41,656 nt of DNA from Bradyrhizobium sp. 138 (GCF_023074075.1 NZ_JADPKT010000004.1:1-41656), one strand, 5' to 3'. Counted from the first letter of the stretch, positions 24,976 through 36,456 are shown. The notes: generated by a model not told the origin, from the sequence alone. Translations and numbers: made by a program.

Positions 24976-25289
24976 TACAGCTCAATCAGCCGTTACGCGG
25001 GTTGTGCAAGGAGCCTGGACCGATCGTCCGGTCAGACGCCGCACAAGCACGGCGAGACGTGCGTGTCGTAAATCGGCTCCAGAACACGAGAATTGCCGCT
25101 GCGCCACCTTGTCCACCAGTCTCCGGATGTCCGGTGGTAGTGTGCGGGAGGTTCTGCAAAACCTGAGCGGCTGAAGCGGTCACAGTAAATCCGGTATTTG
25201 CGAAGATCACCGCCCATAGCGGAGCAAGGACCATCACGACCGTGACGAAGATTAGGACGGATGGCTCTGCCGTCAAACAGCTTATTGCG
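24976..25289. other. Spacer after nolW without an assignable gene
   Basis: A minus-strand frame (24986-25276) starts with a hydrophobic segment FVTVVMVLAPLWAVIFANTG, but I do not recognise it, it has no clear ribosome site and it turns into Arg/Thr-rich sequence with no family match. I leave it uncalled. Confidence 0.3.
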
Positions 25290-25530
25290 TCGGACAGGGA
25301 TCCTGAAACCCCTGATCCCGGGTGCGGTGCAGGAAGCTATCGAAGCCGCGATGGCGGAGGCGCTGGGCGCGGCGAGGCGCGGCTGGGCTATCGCTCCGGC
25401 TACTATACCCGCTCGCTGATCACCCGGGGTGAAGGTGCCGCAGGACCGTCAGGGGCGGTTCTCGACCGAGCTTCAACGCTATCAGCGCTCGGAGAAGGCA
25501 CTGGTAGCGGCGCTGGCGTTCGGACATCAG
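25290..25530 (+). mobile_element. IS256-family transposase fragment
   Basis: Broken plus-strand frames contain AVQEAIEAAMAEALGAA, RLGYRSGYYTRSLITR, KVPQDRQGRFSTEL and RYQRSEKALVAALA, the conserved N-terminal half of mutator-type IS256 transposases. It is internally deleted, shifts frame and lacks the catalytic domain. Confidence 0.75.
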
Positions 25531-25539
25531 TCTTGAATG

Positions 25540-25860
25540 CTCGCGGTTTTGCGACTGCACCACATTTTGCGGCTTGGACGGGGTTAACACCGAGGGCACA
25601 GTCGAGCGGCGGGAAAGAAGGCTCGGGGCGGTATCAAAGCGTGGAAATCGGCAACTACGGACGCTCTTGATCCTTGGTGCGACCTCAATCATCAAGCTTG
25701 GCAAGCGAGGCTTGAAAGTCCCGCTCTGGATTCGGATCATGCTGCAAAGACGGCCGTCAAGCTCATAGCGGTGGCGTTCGCCAATAACTTGCGCGCACCA
25801 TCTGGGGCTTGCTGGTCAGAGGCGGCATCTATCATGCGCCGCCTGCAATGCTGAAAACCT
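25540..25860 (+). mobile_element. IS110-family transposase C-terminal fragment
   Basis: Frames HFAAWTGLTPRAQSSGGKE, LILGATSIIKLGKRGLKV and later NLRAPSGACW-like sequence match the transposase_20 C-terminal domain of IS110 elements (FAAWLGLTPR motif), with several frame changes. It abuts the IS256 fragment directly, so one element interrupted or replaced the other. Confidence 0.7.
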
Positions 25861-25984
25861 AATCTTAAGAACTCTCCGGCGGAAGAAGAAAGCTGCCAAG
25901 GAGGCAAGGTGCAAATCTGGATGGACCCCGAATGACGACATTCCCGGTAGCAATCAGACCGCCTGACTCACTGCGCTTCGAGCG

Positions 25985-28084
<2,100 letters not shown>

Positions 28085-28156
28085 TCGACGCGTCCTGGCT
28101 CTCTGAGCCTACTACAGGTGTCCACTCATTCGGAGGAGGTTCGCGTAGCTGCGCAC

Positions 28157-28185
28157 CGTCAGCTTCTCGAAAGCTAAGCCTCCTA
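28157..28185 (+). promoter_or_regulatory. tts box upstream of nopM
   Basis: The plus strand reads CGTCAGCTTCTCGAAAGCT and ends CTCCTA, 29 nt, a near-consensus tts box. It ends 59 nt before ATG 28245. Confidence 0.9.
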
Positions 28186-28244
28186 GGCAGAAGGTGTCGA
28201 TCTGGGCCCGGCGTTAGCTGTTGGATCTGCCAAAGGAGAATCCG

Positions 28245-30641
28245 ATGGATCCGTTCCACAATCTCGGCCAATTCGAGCCTCCGGATTTCGCCCGGACGGA
28301 CTACGACGAGCTGCAACAGCTCCCAGTTGACCAAGCGGGGTTTCAGCAGCACCTAAACGAGTTGCACCTGCGCGAGCGCCCGCCCCGCAATGCAAATCGT
28401 CGCGGCGACCCTTATAATGTGTCGAACAGGGATGCGGACTGGTTGGACCACGGGGAAGGCATCTCGCGATCGACGTGGAATCCGCCCACCGAATCTGGTG
28501 GCCAGTTGCCAGCCGGCAGTTTCAGTCCGACGGACGTTTGGCACGGCCTGGATTCAGCGGTCCACTTGCCGACGCTTAGTGTCGACCAGCAGGAGTATTC
28601 GTGGGCGAACGCCGATGATGATTGGCCAACGACCTCCACTGTTCCTTGGGAGCAACATCACGGGGGATCGTTCCTCGAACCACGGCCATGGCTCGGCGAT
28701 GGCAATACTTCAGAAGAAGGGCACTGGTTAGCCCCGGCAGAGGCGCAGTGGGTCCAAGCATTGAGCGACGGGCGGGTCTCCCCCGCCGCTGGCGGTCCGA
28801 CGAACGTTGAAGGCCCCGTCCTCCAGCAATCGCAGCTTGATGAAATCCTGAACAGTTGGGCTGGCGAGGAGGAGCAGACAGAAGACGAGGACCGGCAAGA
28901 GGCGGTAAGACGAATCAAAGCCTGGGGAGAGGCCGGCGACGTCTATGCACGGCTGGAGCTACCATACCTGTGCCTAACGACCTTGCCCCCCGCCTTTCCG
29001 CCCGATCTCCGGACGCTCGACGTCAGCGAAAACGAGTTGATGCACCTACCCCACAACCTACCGGCCGAACTCCGGACGCTCGACGCCCGCGGCAATCGCA
29101 TGACAAGCCTGCCTGAGACCTTGCCGGCGGCACTTCAGTTACTCGCCATCGGCAGCAATGAGCTAACCAGCCTGCCCGTAACACTTCCGGATGGCCTTCA
29201 GACACTCGCCGTCGCCAGCAACCGGTTGGCCAGCCTGCCTGAAACCCTGCCGGCCGAGCTCCAGCAACTCGATGTTCGCAGTAACCGGCTGACCAGCCTG
29301 CCGGAGACCCTTCCGACCGGACTTCAGTTACTTGAGGTCGGCGGCAACAGGCTGACCAGCCTGCCCGACACTCTACCGCCCGAACTCCTAGAGCTCGAAG
29401 CCGACGGCAACTGGCTGACCCGCCTGCCCGACAGCCTCCCCGCCGAGCTCCAGTTGCTCTTCGTCCGTGACAACCGACTGACTAGCCTGCCCGAGACGCT
29501 CCCGCCTGAGCTCCAGAGGTTTCATGCCGGCGGCAACAGGCTGACCAGCTTGCCCGAGACCCTCCCGGCCGAGCTTCAGGTGCTCGAGGTGCGAGACAAC
29601 CGGTTAGCCAGCCTGCCGGAGACCCTGCTAACGCAGCTAGATTCTGGGTGTATGGTTTATCTGGAGGATAATCCGCTGCCCGAGCGGGTGCAGACGAATC
29701 TGGCGATGGCCCTGAATGCGCGAGGCTATACCGGCCCTCGGGTCTTCTTCTCAATGGGCCGGGAACCGGCGGTGAATCATGAGCGGCCGCTGGCGCAGGC
29801 TGTGGCCGACTGGGTCGAGGGGGAGCCGGAGGTTCTGGCCGCCTGGCAGAACTTCGCTGACGAGGCGGGTGCGCCGGAATACGCGCGCTTCCTCGACAGG
29901 CTGCGGGACACCGTAAATTCTGGCAATCCCCAGTTCCGGCAGGCCGTGATTGAGGATCTGCGGCAGGCGGCGACCAGGCCGCAATTGCGCCAGCAGTACT
30001 TTCAGCTGGCTTTCGAAGCGAGCGAGAGCTGCGAGGATCGCATCACTTTAACCTGGAACGGCATGCAGACCGCACGCTTGAACGCTGAAGTCGAGAATGG
30101 CGCCTATGACAATCGGCTTGACGATCTCGTCCAGCAGGGCCGCGTCCTGTTCCGCCTGGACGCGCTCGAGCAGATCGCAAGGGAGAAGGTCAACTCGCTC
30201 CGCTTTGTCGATGAGATCGAAGTCTATCTGGCCTATCAGGTCAAGCTGCGCGAGCGGCTTGAGTTACGGCACATCGCCCCGGACATGCGCTTCTTCGGCG
30301 TCTCCTGGGTCACTGAGTACGACCTCAGCACGGCTGAGATGCGGGTGCGCGACGAGGAGGAGACGGGGTTGGCCGACTATCTGGCAACTCGGTGGCAACC
30401 CTGGGAGACGGTGCTGAGCCGGATCGCACCCGAACGCCATGCACAGATGCAGCATCGGCTCCTCGAGGCGATGGGGGAGGAGTTCGACAGCCGACTCCAG
30501 CAACGGCTCGCCGGTCATGAGCTAATCGGGAACAGCGATGCCGAGCGGCAGTTCGGAGCGCAGATCCGCGATGAGATCGTCCGCGAGATCAAGGGCGCGC
30601 TGACGCGTCAGGTGCTCGCGGACCATGAGCTTGAGCTGTGA
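28245..30641 (+). CDS. nopM: NopM, type III effector LRR/NEL E3 ubiquitin ligase
   Basis: A 798-aa IpaH/SspH-family effector delivered into plant cells, where it acts as a HECT-like cysteine E3 ubiquitin ligase. ATG 28245 follows AAGGAG and a tts box. Residues 1-about 235 are an acidic, Trp/Pro-rich extension carrying the secretion signal. Residues about 245-465 hold ten or eleven leucine-rich repeats of 21 residues (LPETLPAELQQLDVRSNRL pattern). The NEL domain (about 470-798) has the catalytic cysteine at 596 in ESCEDRITLTWNGM, the conserved CxD motif. NGR234 NopM is much shorter (547 aa), mainly because its N-terminal part is shorter. The full reading frame is intact, so it is probably functional. 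Confidence 0.93.
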   Translation: MDPFHNLGQFEPPDFARTDYDELQQLPVDQAGFQQHLNELHLRERPPRNANRRGDPYNVSNRDADWLDHGEGISRSTWNPPTESGGQLPAGSFSPTDVWHGLDSAVHLPTLSVDQQEYSWANADDDWPTTSTVPWEQHHGGSFLEPRPWLGDGNTSEEGHWLAPAEAQWVQALSDGRVSPAAGGPTNVEGPVLQQSQLDEILNSWAGEEEQTEDEDRQEAVRRIKAWGEAGDVYARLELPYLCLTTLPPAFPPDLRTLDVSENELMHLPHNLPAELRTLDARGNRMTSLPETLPAALQLLAIGSNELTSLPVTLPDGLQTLAVASNRLASLPETLPAELQQLDVRSNRLTSLPETLPTGLQLLEVGGNRLTSLPDTLPPELLELEADGNWLTRLPDSLPAELQLLFVRDNRLTSLPETLPPELQRFHAGGNRLTSLPETLPAELQVLEVRDNRLASLPETLLTQLDSGCMVYLEDNPLPERVQTNLAMALNARGYTGPRVFFSMGREPAVNHERPLAQAVADWVEGEPEVLAAWQNFADEAGAPEYARFLDRLRDTVNSGNPQFRQAVIEDLRQAATRPQLRQQYFQLAFEASESCEDRITLTWNGMQTARLNAEVENGAYDNRLDDLVQQGRVLFRLDALEQIAREKVNSLRFVDEIEVYLAYQVKLRERLELRHIAPDMRFFGVSWVTEYDLSTAEMRVRDEEETGLADYLATRWQPWETVLSRIAPERHAQMQHRLLEAMGEEFDSRLQQRLAGHELIGNSDAERQFGAQIRDEIVREIKGALTRQVLADHELEL
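28998..29640 (+). repeat. Tandem 63-bp repeats encoding the NopM leucine-rich repeats
   Basis: About ten consecutive units of 63 bp, each carrying a variant of CTGCCNGAGACCCT followed by the GAGCTCCAG block. DNA identity between units is high, so copy number could change by recombination or slippage. Confidence 0.7.
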
Positions 30642-31708
30642 AGCGGCCACCGCGTTGCAAGGAGCTGTCAATCCTGTTTTCACTCAGCCGTCGGCGCGTC
30701 ATGGTCGGCTTCAGACGCCAGCGCGGAGGGACCATCTGTGAAAATGTAGTGCTCGGCCGGCAGGATCTAACCGCACGGCGGCGCTCGATCTTTTTCGAAC
30801 GATTGCCACGGCGGGCGCGCCCGGCAGCGGCGCAGGTGCTTCATCACCTCTCGCAACATCGACCGACTGCCGCCATTGTTTACGTAATCTGCCGCCAGGC
30901 AATCAGGCTATTCCATCCGGGGTGAGACGAGGACTGGTCGACTGGCTCATCGCATAGGCGTTCGGAATTTCCTTTGTACCTCCTGACGAGCCCAGCGGGT
31001 GCCGAGCCGCTCGGGGCCATAACGATGCGGCAAATCCCTGCATCACATCTGGTATCGGTCATGGCGTATGCAGGAAAACCCCAATCAGCCGATCAATTTG
31101 GAGTTCACGCTGAGTGCTATGCCGGGTAAAGCGTGCGTGAGACTTCCTGCCCGGAGCAAGCCAGGAGACGAACACAGGGATCTTACGAGCGGGTTTCGAC
31201 ACCCCTTTTCCAAGCACCACGCTTGCCGCACGCAACGGGGCTAGCGCAAGAGAGGCGCGTCGCAAAATCAAACTGTATCACATTTCTCTTATGCCCCAGC
31301 AGTTCCCTGCCGCACTTAGCACCCACGGGGGGTTCCCAAAAAGGACCTGCTCACCTAGTTGGTAATCGAGACAACAGAGCCAGTACGTCCGATACTATTA
31401 GCTATGCGTCATTTCTGTAGGGCGGCACGCCAGCGCAGCGGGCGGGTGCTTGCATTGCGCGATATCGTGCACCGATCGTTGCGGACAACGTGATTTGGTC
31501 CGCGCAATCGGAATACGCTGCGCTGTCGCCATTGCTTGTATTGCCGTTGTGGCTCACCAAGCGTCCCACGTTGTCGAGTTAACGCATTTAGTCTTGAGCG
31601 CATATAAATCGCAGGTCCAGGCAGACGTTGGCGAGCACTCAATGCGAGGCGCTTTCGCATCGACACGCAAGACCGATCCGCTGCATTGATCTTCCGAGCT
31701 GTTTTGCT
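30642..31708. other. About 1 kb without a recognisable gene
   Basis: Only short frames without known motifs, ribosome sites or tts boxes occur between nopM and the convergent lipoprotein gene. I see no terminator hairpin with a T-tract just after nopM. The DNA may be degraded insertion material. Confidence 0.4.
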
Positions 31709-31951
31709 TCAACGCGTCGCGCAAAGCTCCTGGTCAGGAGTCCGGCCGATCGCGCACTCAATGCGTTCGCGCATAGCTGGATCGATGTCTTTGGCGCCGA
31801 GCAACTTTGGCGCCGGCGGCTCTTGCATTTGAAGAGCTGGTCTATCCCAGCTAGCGCAACTGCAGAGCCCTAGAGTAGCGAAGAGAGCCGAGCACGAAAG
31901 CAAACAGAATGAACCCAAGCGCCACCGCACTGCCTTACGAGGTGAATTCAT
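31709..31951 (-). CDS. Small putative lipoprotein downstream of rhcV
   Basis: An 80-aa protein from ATG 31951, overlapping the last 17 nt of rhcV, so translation is probably coupled. It has a basic start (MNSPRKAVRWRL), a hydrophobic stretch and Cys30/Cys32 in LGLCSCASWD, a lipobox-like end to the signal peptide. The rest has a Pro-rich linker (LQMQEPPAPKLLG) and a short helical tail IDPAMRERIECAIG. I do not recognise a family. Position at the end of the nopA-rhcV operon suggests a T3SS accessory function, possibly at the inner or outer membrane. Confidence 0.6.
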   Translation of the reverse strand: MNSPRKAVRWRLGSFCLLSCSALFATLGLCSCASWDRPALQMQEPPAPKLLGAKDIDPAMRERIECAIGRTPDQELCATR

Positions 31952-34085
31952 GCGGTCCTTCTTGGATTGACTGCTGCGCCTGTGAATCGGCGGCAAGGAA
32001 CGTGTTGCTGAGTTCCTCGGACGGCGCGTCGTCGTCCTTTGCAGCTGCGAGTGTAATGGATCCAACAGGCTGGATTGTGAAGTCCGAGGCAAGGTCCTGA
32101 TAGGATAGAACAGCAAGATCGATCCCATTACGGGTGAGAAAGCCGCGGACAAAGCGTCGTATATCCATCGAAGCAAGGATAACGGGCCGGATCTGCCCCC
32201 GCACTACGTTCGAATGGATCTGACGCATTTTTGAGAGCAGCGCCTCGCTTTGCCCGTCGCTCAAAACCAGGTAGGGTCCTTTGGCAGTCTCTCGAACCGC
32301 GCTGCGCACGATATCCTCGGTTTGACGTTCGATGATAAAGACCGGAACGACGCGGTGTGTGTTGGCATACCGGTGGCAGATTTGCCGTCTCAGACCGGAG
32401 CGAACATGTTCCGTGAGCAAGACGACGTTTTGTTCACGTCCGCTCCATTCGGCCAATGCTTCCAAGACCAGCCGTGTGTTCCGGATCGGAATACCCTCCT
32501 CCAGGAGGCGCCGCAAGACGTCGGCTACTTTAGGGATCGGCGTCGTACGCAACACCTCCTTGACCAGATCGGAATATTCCGTCTCCATGCGAGCCAGCAA
32601 CTGGCGCGTCTCCTGGATACCCACCAAGCACTGTGCATAGCGGGTCAACGCCGAATGGACGCGCAAGGCCAGGATTTCAATGGGACGGTGGTGCCCGATG
32701 CCGGCTGCTTTGAGAGCCGGTGCATTGCTCTGTTCAATCCAGATTTGATCCGTCTCCCGGTCATGCCGAAACGGGATGCCACTCAATTCAATGTTGGCCG
32801 GATCGTCGTGGAGTGCGAGCTGCGTTGGATCAATTAACTCCTGCTCGACGGGCACGCCCTCGACATCCACCCTGTACTCCAAGTCTGGCAAGCGCTCGTC
32901 GACCTCGATGGGGATGCGCGGAATTGTGATGCCGAGATCAGACGAGATCAGTCCCGAAACGCGTGCAATGTGCTGTTGCAATTCTTCTTTGTCGATCGCC
33001 CGTGTCAGACTTGACGCAAGGAACAATGCGATGGGAAGCGCCTCCGCAGGCACGATATCCTTGTTAGACTGTGTGGGAGCCGGGCGAGAGATATCAGCGC
33101 TTTTCTTGCCGCTTTGGGTCGCACCGTCGGCAAAGCTCGCTGCCGCAAAGACTGCAGCCAAGACGAGAAAGACAGGGAGTGGAAAACCCGGAATAGCCCC
33201 CATTACAACCAGGACGCCGGCAGACAGCCGCAATGCGTGCGAGTTTGCTGTGAGCTGGTTAACGATGTCGGTCCCAAGATTGAGCCTTACAACCCCATTT
33301 ACTCGAGTGATGATTGTCGCAGCTGTAATCGAGAGCAGCAGCGAGGGAATTTGTGAGATTAACGCATCACCTATGGTCAGCAGGGTATATTGATGCAGCG
33401 CCGCCTGGAAAGACATTCCCTTGGAGAGCAGGCCGATGGTGATCCCGCCCAGCATGTTGACGCAGATAACCACCAATCCTGCGATGGCGTCGCCCTTCAC
33501 GAATTTCATGGCGCCATCCATAGCCCCGTAAAGCTGACTTTCTTTCTCCAATGTAGCGCGCCGGCTGCGGGCTTCATTCTGATCGATATGGCCATTGCGC
33601 AATTCCGCATCGATTCCCATCTGCTTGCCTGGCAGAGCATCGAGCGTGAACCGCGCCGCCACCTCGGCCACGCGTTCAGCCCCCTTGGCCACGACGATGA
33701 ACTGCACCATGGTCACGACTAAAAATATGACAATGCCGACGACGATATTTCCCGATATGACGAAATCACCGAAGGTGCGAATGATGCTGCCCGCATCCCC
33801 CTCAGCCAAGATCAGCCGCGTCGTTGAGACGGTGAGCGCCAGACGGAATACCGTGGAAATCAGAATGACGCTCGGCAAGGACGAGAAATCAAGTGGAGTG
33901 CTAATATAGAGAGCGACCATCAGCAGCAATATGGCCAAGCCCAGATTGAAGCCGACGAGCGTATCAATCGCCACTATAGGGATCGGCATGATCATCATGC
34001 CGACCGTCAGAAGCAGCATCAACGCGACCATCAAATCGGAGCTGGCCGACGCGCGCGCAATGATCTTACGCAGGACGCTGGTCAT
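31935..34085 (-). CDS. rhcV: RhcV (SctV) major export-gate protein
   Basis: A 716-aa FHIPEP-family protein (FlhA/YscV). The N-terminal third holds about seven to eight membrane helices and the signature GEVVARFTLDALPGKQMGIDAEL-like block (VAEVAARFTLDALPGKQMGI). The cytoplasmic half carries IPRIPIEVDERLPD and the C-terminal nonamer-forming domains (LRRQICHRYA and PVILASMDIRRFVRGFL). It binds chaperone-substrate complexes below the gate. It overlaps the TPR gene by 20 nt. Confidence 0.95.
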   Translation of the reverse strand: MTSVLRKIIARASASSDLMVALMLLLTVGMMIMPIPIVAIDTLVGFNLGLAILLLMVALYISTPLDFSSLPSVILISTVFRLALTVSTTRLILAEGDAGSIIRTFGDFVISGNIVVGIVIFLVVTMVQFIVVAKGAERVAEVAARFTLDALPGKQMGIDAELRNGHIDQNEARSRRATLEKESQLYGAMDGAMKFVKGDAIAGLVVICVNMLGGITIGLLSKGMSFQAALHQYTLLTIGDALISQIPSLLLSITAATIITRVNGVVRLNLGTDIVNQLTANSHALRLSAGVLVVMGAIPGFPLPVFLVLAAVFAAASFADGATQSGKKSADISRPAPTQSNKDIVPAEALPIALFLASSLTRAIDKEELQQHIARVSGLISSDLGITIPRIPIEVDERLPDLEYRVDVEGVPVEQELIDPTQLALHDDPANIELSGIPFRHDRETDQIWIEQSNAPALKAAGIGHHRPIEILALRVHSALTRYAQCLVGIQETRQLLARMETEYSDLVKEVLRTTPIPKVADVLRRLLEEGIPIRNTRLVLEALAEWSGREQNVVLLTEHVRSGLRRQICHRYANTHRVVPVFIIERQTEDIVRSAVRETAKGPYLVLSDGQSEALLSKMRQIHSNVVRGQIRPVILASMDIRRFVRGFLTRNGIDLAVLSYQDLASDFTIQPVGSITLAAAKDDDAPSEELSNTFLAADSQAQQSIQEGPHEFTS

Positions 34086-34509
34086 GGGGACTTTCCGATC
34101 GTTGATTGATCAGGCCAGTGCTCTCACGCAACGAGACATAGCGTTGGAAAGCGGCGAGCGCCTCGTCTATGAGGCCGGCCCGCCGCAGGGCGTGGCTACG
34201 CAACAGCATCAAAGAGATACGCGCCGAGGGTTCGTCATCAAGTGCGTTTAGTCTATCTAGGACCTGCAACGCCTCACCTCCGAGGCCTTCCAAGATGAGG
34301 GCATAGGCGAGAATCCGTAATAGATCGACATCTCGCGAGTCGTTGCCGACGATGAGTCGCAAGAGAGCCACGCATTCTGCGCTCTGCCCACATGCAAGAT
34401 GAAGATAGGAAAGTGTACAGAGCAAATCGCGCTCCTGCCCGGAACTCAGTGAGACGTTATCGGATTCGGAAACGCTGGTCGTCCGTTGCGCTCCATCGGA
34501 GTTGAACAT
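34066..34509 (-). CDS. TPR-type T3SS chaperone-like protein
   Basis: A 147-aa protein with tetratricopeptide-like helices from about residue 25 (DLLCTLSYLHLACGQSAECVALLRLI, LLRILAYALILEGLGGEALQVLDRL, MLLRSHALRRAGLIDEALAAFQ). Small TPR proteins next to sctV and sctD in other systems act as chaperones for needle or rod subunits (SctG-like) or as accessory assembly factors. In this operon the likely partner is NopA or another early substrate, but that is inference. It starts at ATG 34509 and overlaps rhcV. Confidence 0.75.
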   Translation of the reverse strand: MFNSDGAQRTTSVSESDNVSLSSGQERDLLCTLSYLHLACGQSAECVALLRLIVGNDSRDVDLLRILAYALILEGLGGEALQVLDRLNALDDEPSARISLMLLRSHALRRAGLIDEALAAFQRYVSLRESTGLINQRSESPHDQRPA

Positions 34510-34511
34510 TG

Positions 34512-35048
34512 TTAGGCTTCGATCAAGCTATTCCGATTCTGGCGGAGCAGCGCTAGCCAGTGCAGCCCCTGCCGGAGGACGACGATACCGTCCCCCGCCA
34601 TCGAATCCGCAGGCGCGGCCGCCAGTTTATGGACGAGACGTTCCAGAACAATGCTATACCGCTCTGCCCGCAGCATGTCCGGATGACGTAGGCTTGGAGT
34701 GACGAAGGAGAGTAGATCGTGCGCGATATCGCGCCCGTAGAGCGATCCCACCCCAGCGGGCTGCTCGATCTCACAAATGCGAGTGCGCATCTCGTTGAGA
34801 CTGACACGCCAGACTGCATCAATATCTTTGGCCTCCGATGCGGCTTCGATCGCTACATCCAGCGACATATAAGGCGTGTTCAGCTCGTCCCAGATCGACG
34901 CACGCTCCTTCTCGCCATTTGCACGAGCACCGTCCGCCTCACCTTTATTGGGTCGGATGGTCGGCCCTATCACTGGTTCATGATGGTCCTCGCTGAGTCT
35001 CTGCGAAGCAGCGCCAGGCCCGACATCGTAGCGGGAAACCTTTGACAT
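34512..35048 (-). CDS. Conserved T3SS-operon protein of unknown function
   Basis: A 178-aa protein with a strong ribosome site (AAGGAG, 6 nt before ATG 35048). Residues 1-50 are polar and likely flexible; residues 55-178 are helical (DVAIEAASEAKDIDAVWRVSL, LLSFVTPSLRHPDMLRAERY, RLVHKLAAAPADSM). I do not recognise the family. The gene lies between sctD and the TPR gene, and nothing else in the window supplies an obvious SctE, SctP or SctW homologue, so a chaperone or assembly role is possible but unproved. Confidence 0.7.
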   Translation of the reverse strand: MSKVSRYDVGPGAASQRLSEDHHEPVIGPTIRPNKGEADGARANGEKERASIWDELNTPYMSLDVAIEAASEAKDIDAVWRVSLNEMRTRICEIEQPAGVGSLYGRDIAHDLLSFVTPSLRHPDMLRAERYSIVLERLVHKLAAAPADSMAGDGIVVLRQGLHWLALLRQNRNSLIEA

Positions 35049-35084
35049 GACGATCTCCTTATCCTTCCTTCGGGCCAGGAAAGC

Positions 35085-36023
35085 CTAATACGGAACGGCA
35101 ACAACGCGGCCGTTGCGGCTTAGCAGCACACGCCCATCCTCGATTCGAGTGACCGCCCATCCCTCGGCCAAGAGAGCGCCGACGAAATACTTCTGCCCAC
35201 CGACAAGCAGATAGGGCTGGGATCCGCGCGAAACAGCTTCGATCGCGATTAAGGATGGCTGCTTTTCCTCCTTGACGATCACTCCGTTCACCAGTGTGAC
35301 CGCACCGTATGTACGACCATCGAACCATTGCTGGAGCTCCTGCCATTTCGCAACGGTTGCAGGCGTGACTTTTCCCTCAGCGCTAACAAAACCCGGCCCC
35401 GAACCAACCCTGATATCGAGCAGGCCCGCCTTATCAATTTCCTGTTTCAGCACTTCGGCTGCAGCCTGAGCTCCCCGATCGTCAGGCCGGTTCGTGCCCA
35501 GCTTGGGTGCAAGCTCTGCGGCAGCCGGCGCAATGCCGGTCGGTGCACTTCCGGTGGCTTTGAAGAAAATGGTTGAGAGACTGCCTACACCAAGAAAGCT
35601 GAGGAGCACGAGGGCGAGAGCTGAGATCCAAACGCGCGAGAGGCTGATCGACCGAGCCTCAACTGCATTCTGCATCGACCAGCGAATAGACATGGCGCCC
35701 GCACTAATGACGGCGGGAAGAAAAAGAACAACACGTTCACCTGCGGCAATATCCCCTTCGCCCTCTGGGGTGCTTACGGCTGCAAGAGCCTCAAGCTCGA
35801 TTGAATTGCCAACGAGGGTGATACGTAGGTGATGCGGCTCAAGCCCTTGTTCGACGAAAACCATATCCGCGTCGAGGCCGCTACCGATAAGGCTCGTTCC
35901 GGCAGCCGCCTTCCCGCTTAGCCCGAGATAAGGTCCCGACAGTACCTCGAAATGTAAGGAGGCGGCCTCATTCACGGACAATTCTCCGAACCATGACGAG
36001 CACGGCAGGGCGATTGGTCGCAC
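35085..36023 (-). CDS. rhcD: SctD inner-membrane ring protein (RhcD)
   Basis: A 296-312 aa YscD/HrpQ-like protein. The N-terminal cytoplasmic FHA-like domain (about 20-125) begins LHFEVLSGPYLGLSGKA and contains GSGLDADMVFVEQGLEPHHL; one membrane helix follows (VWISALALVLLSFLGVGSL, about 131-150), then a periplasmic part with ring-building modules. It pairs with RhcJ in the inner ring and recruits NolU. The start is uncertain: GTG 36023 or GTG 35975, the latter with CGGAGAA upstream and giving the family-like MNEAASLHFEVLSG. Confidence 0.88.
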   Translation of the reverse strand: MRPIALPCSSWFGELSVNEAASLHFEVLSGPYLGLSGKAAAGTSLIGSGLDADMVFVEQGLEPHHLRITLVGNSIELEALAAVSTPEGEGDIAAGERVVLFLPAVISAGAMSIRWSMQNAVEARSISLSRVWISALALVLLSFLGVGSLSTIFFKATGSAPTGIAPAAAELAPKLGTNRPDDRGAQAAAEVLKQEIDKAGLLDIRVGSGPGFVSAEGKVTPATVAKWQELQQWFDGRTYGAVTLVNGVIVKEEKQPSLIAIEAVSRGSQPYLLVGGQKYFVGALLAEGWAVTRIEDGRVLLSRNGRVVAVPY

Positions 36024-36104
36024 GACTCATTCCTAGGCCGCACCACTCACATCACCCCGATGTGACGGGAAAGGCGGAGCGACGATTCGCCCCGCCTTTG
36101 ACCG

Positions 36105-36389
36105 TTATCCGTTGACGCGCTCGCTGGCCGCCTTCCTCTCACTCGAGAGCTCGGTCGTCAGTGCACGCAACCGTATGTCCTGCACCATGGCCTGCTTGTT
36201 AACCGCCTTCAATTCGTCGATCAGTTTCTCGAAAGTACCCGTCCCACCAACGTCATCGGTCGCCGAGCTACCGACGCCGGGACTCGCGGACTTGCTATCA
36301 GTCTTGTTATCAGTCTTGTTATTTGCCTTGCTATCATGGGTGTCGTGGGCACCACCAGTAGAAGTGCTAGTAGAACTTGTTTTGGTCAT
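36105..36389 (-). CDS. nopC: NopC, small secreted T3SS protein
   Basis: A 94-aa protein with a Thr/Ser-rich N terminus (MTKTSSTSTSTGGAHDTHDS), a Lys/Asp repeat (NNKTDNKTDSKS), and a C-terminal helix (FEKLIDELKAVNKQAMVQDI). Gene position directly after nopA and the composition fit NopC, a small extracellular Nop. A good ribosome site (GGAAGG) precedes ATG 36389. Identification is by position, size and character. Confidence 0.7.
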   Translation of the reverse strand: MTKTSSTSTSTGGAHDTHDSKANNKTDNKTDSKSASPGVGSSATDDVGGTGTFEKLIDELKAVNKQAMVQDIRLRALTTELSSERKAASERVNG

Positions 36390-36456
36390 ATCGCTTCACC
36401 TTCCGTTTTTTTGCCGCCATCAATGGCAACACTCCACTGACGTCGAAGAACCGGCG

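Noticed and set aside
24986..25276. A 96-codon minus-strand frame with a hydrophobic start
   Set aside because: No ribosome site or family; the frame turns to Arg/Thr-rich sequence and lies in remnant DNA.
28998..29640. Regular repeats considered as a CRISPR array
   Set aside because: They are contiguous coding leucine-rich repeats without spacers; no cas genes occur in the window.
31300..31700. Short frames between nopM and the small lipoprotein considered as an effector gene
   Set aside because: No tts box, ribosome site or coherent composition; frames are short on all strands.
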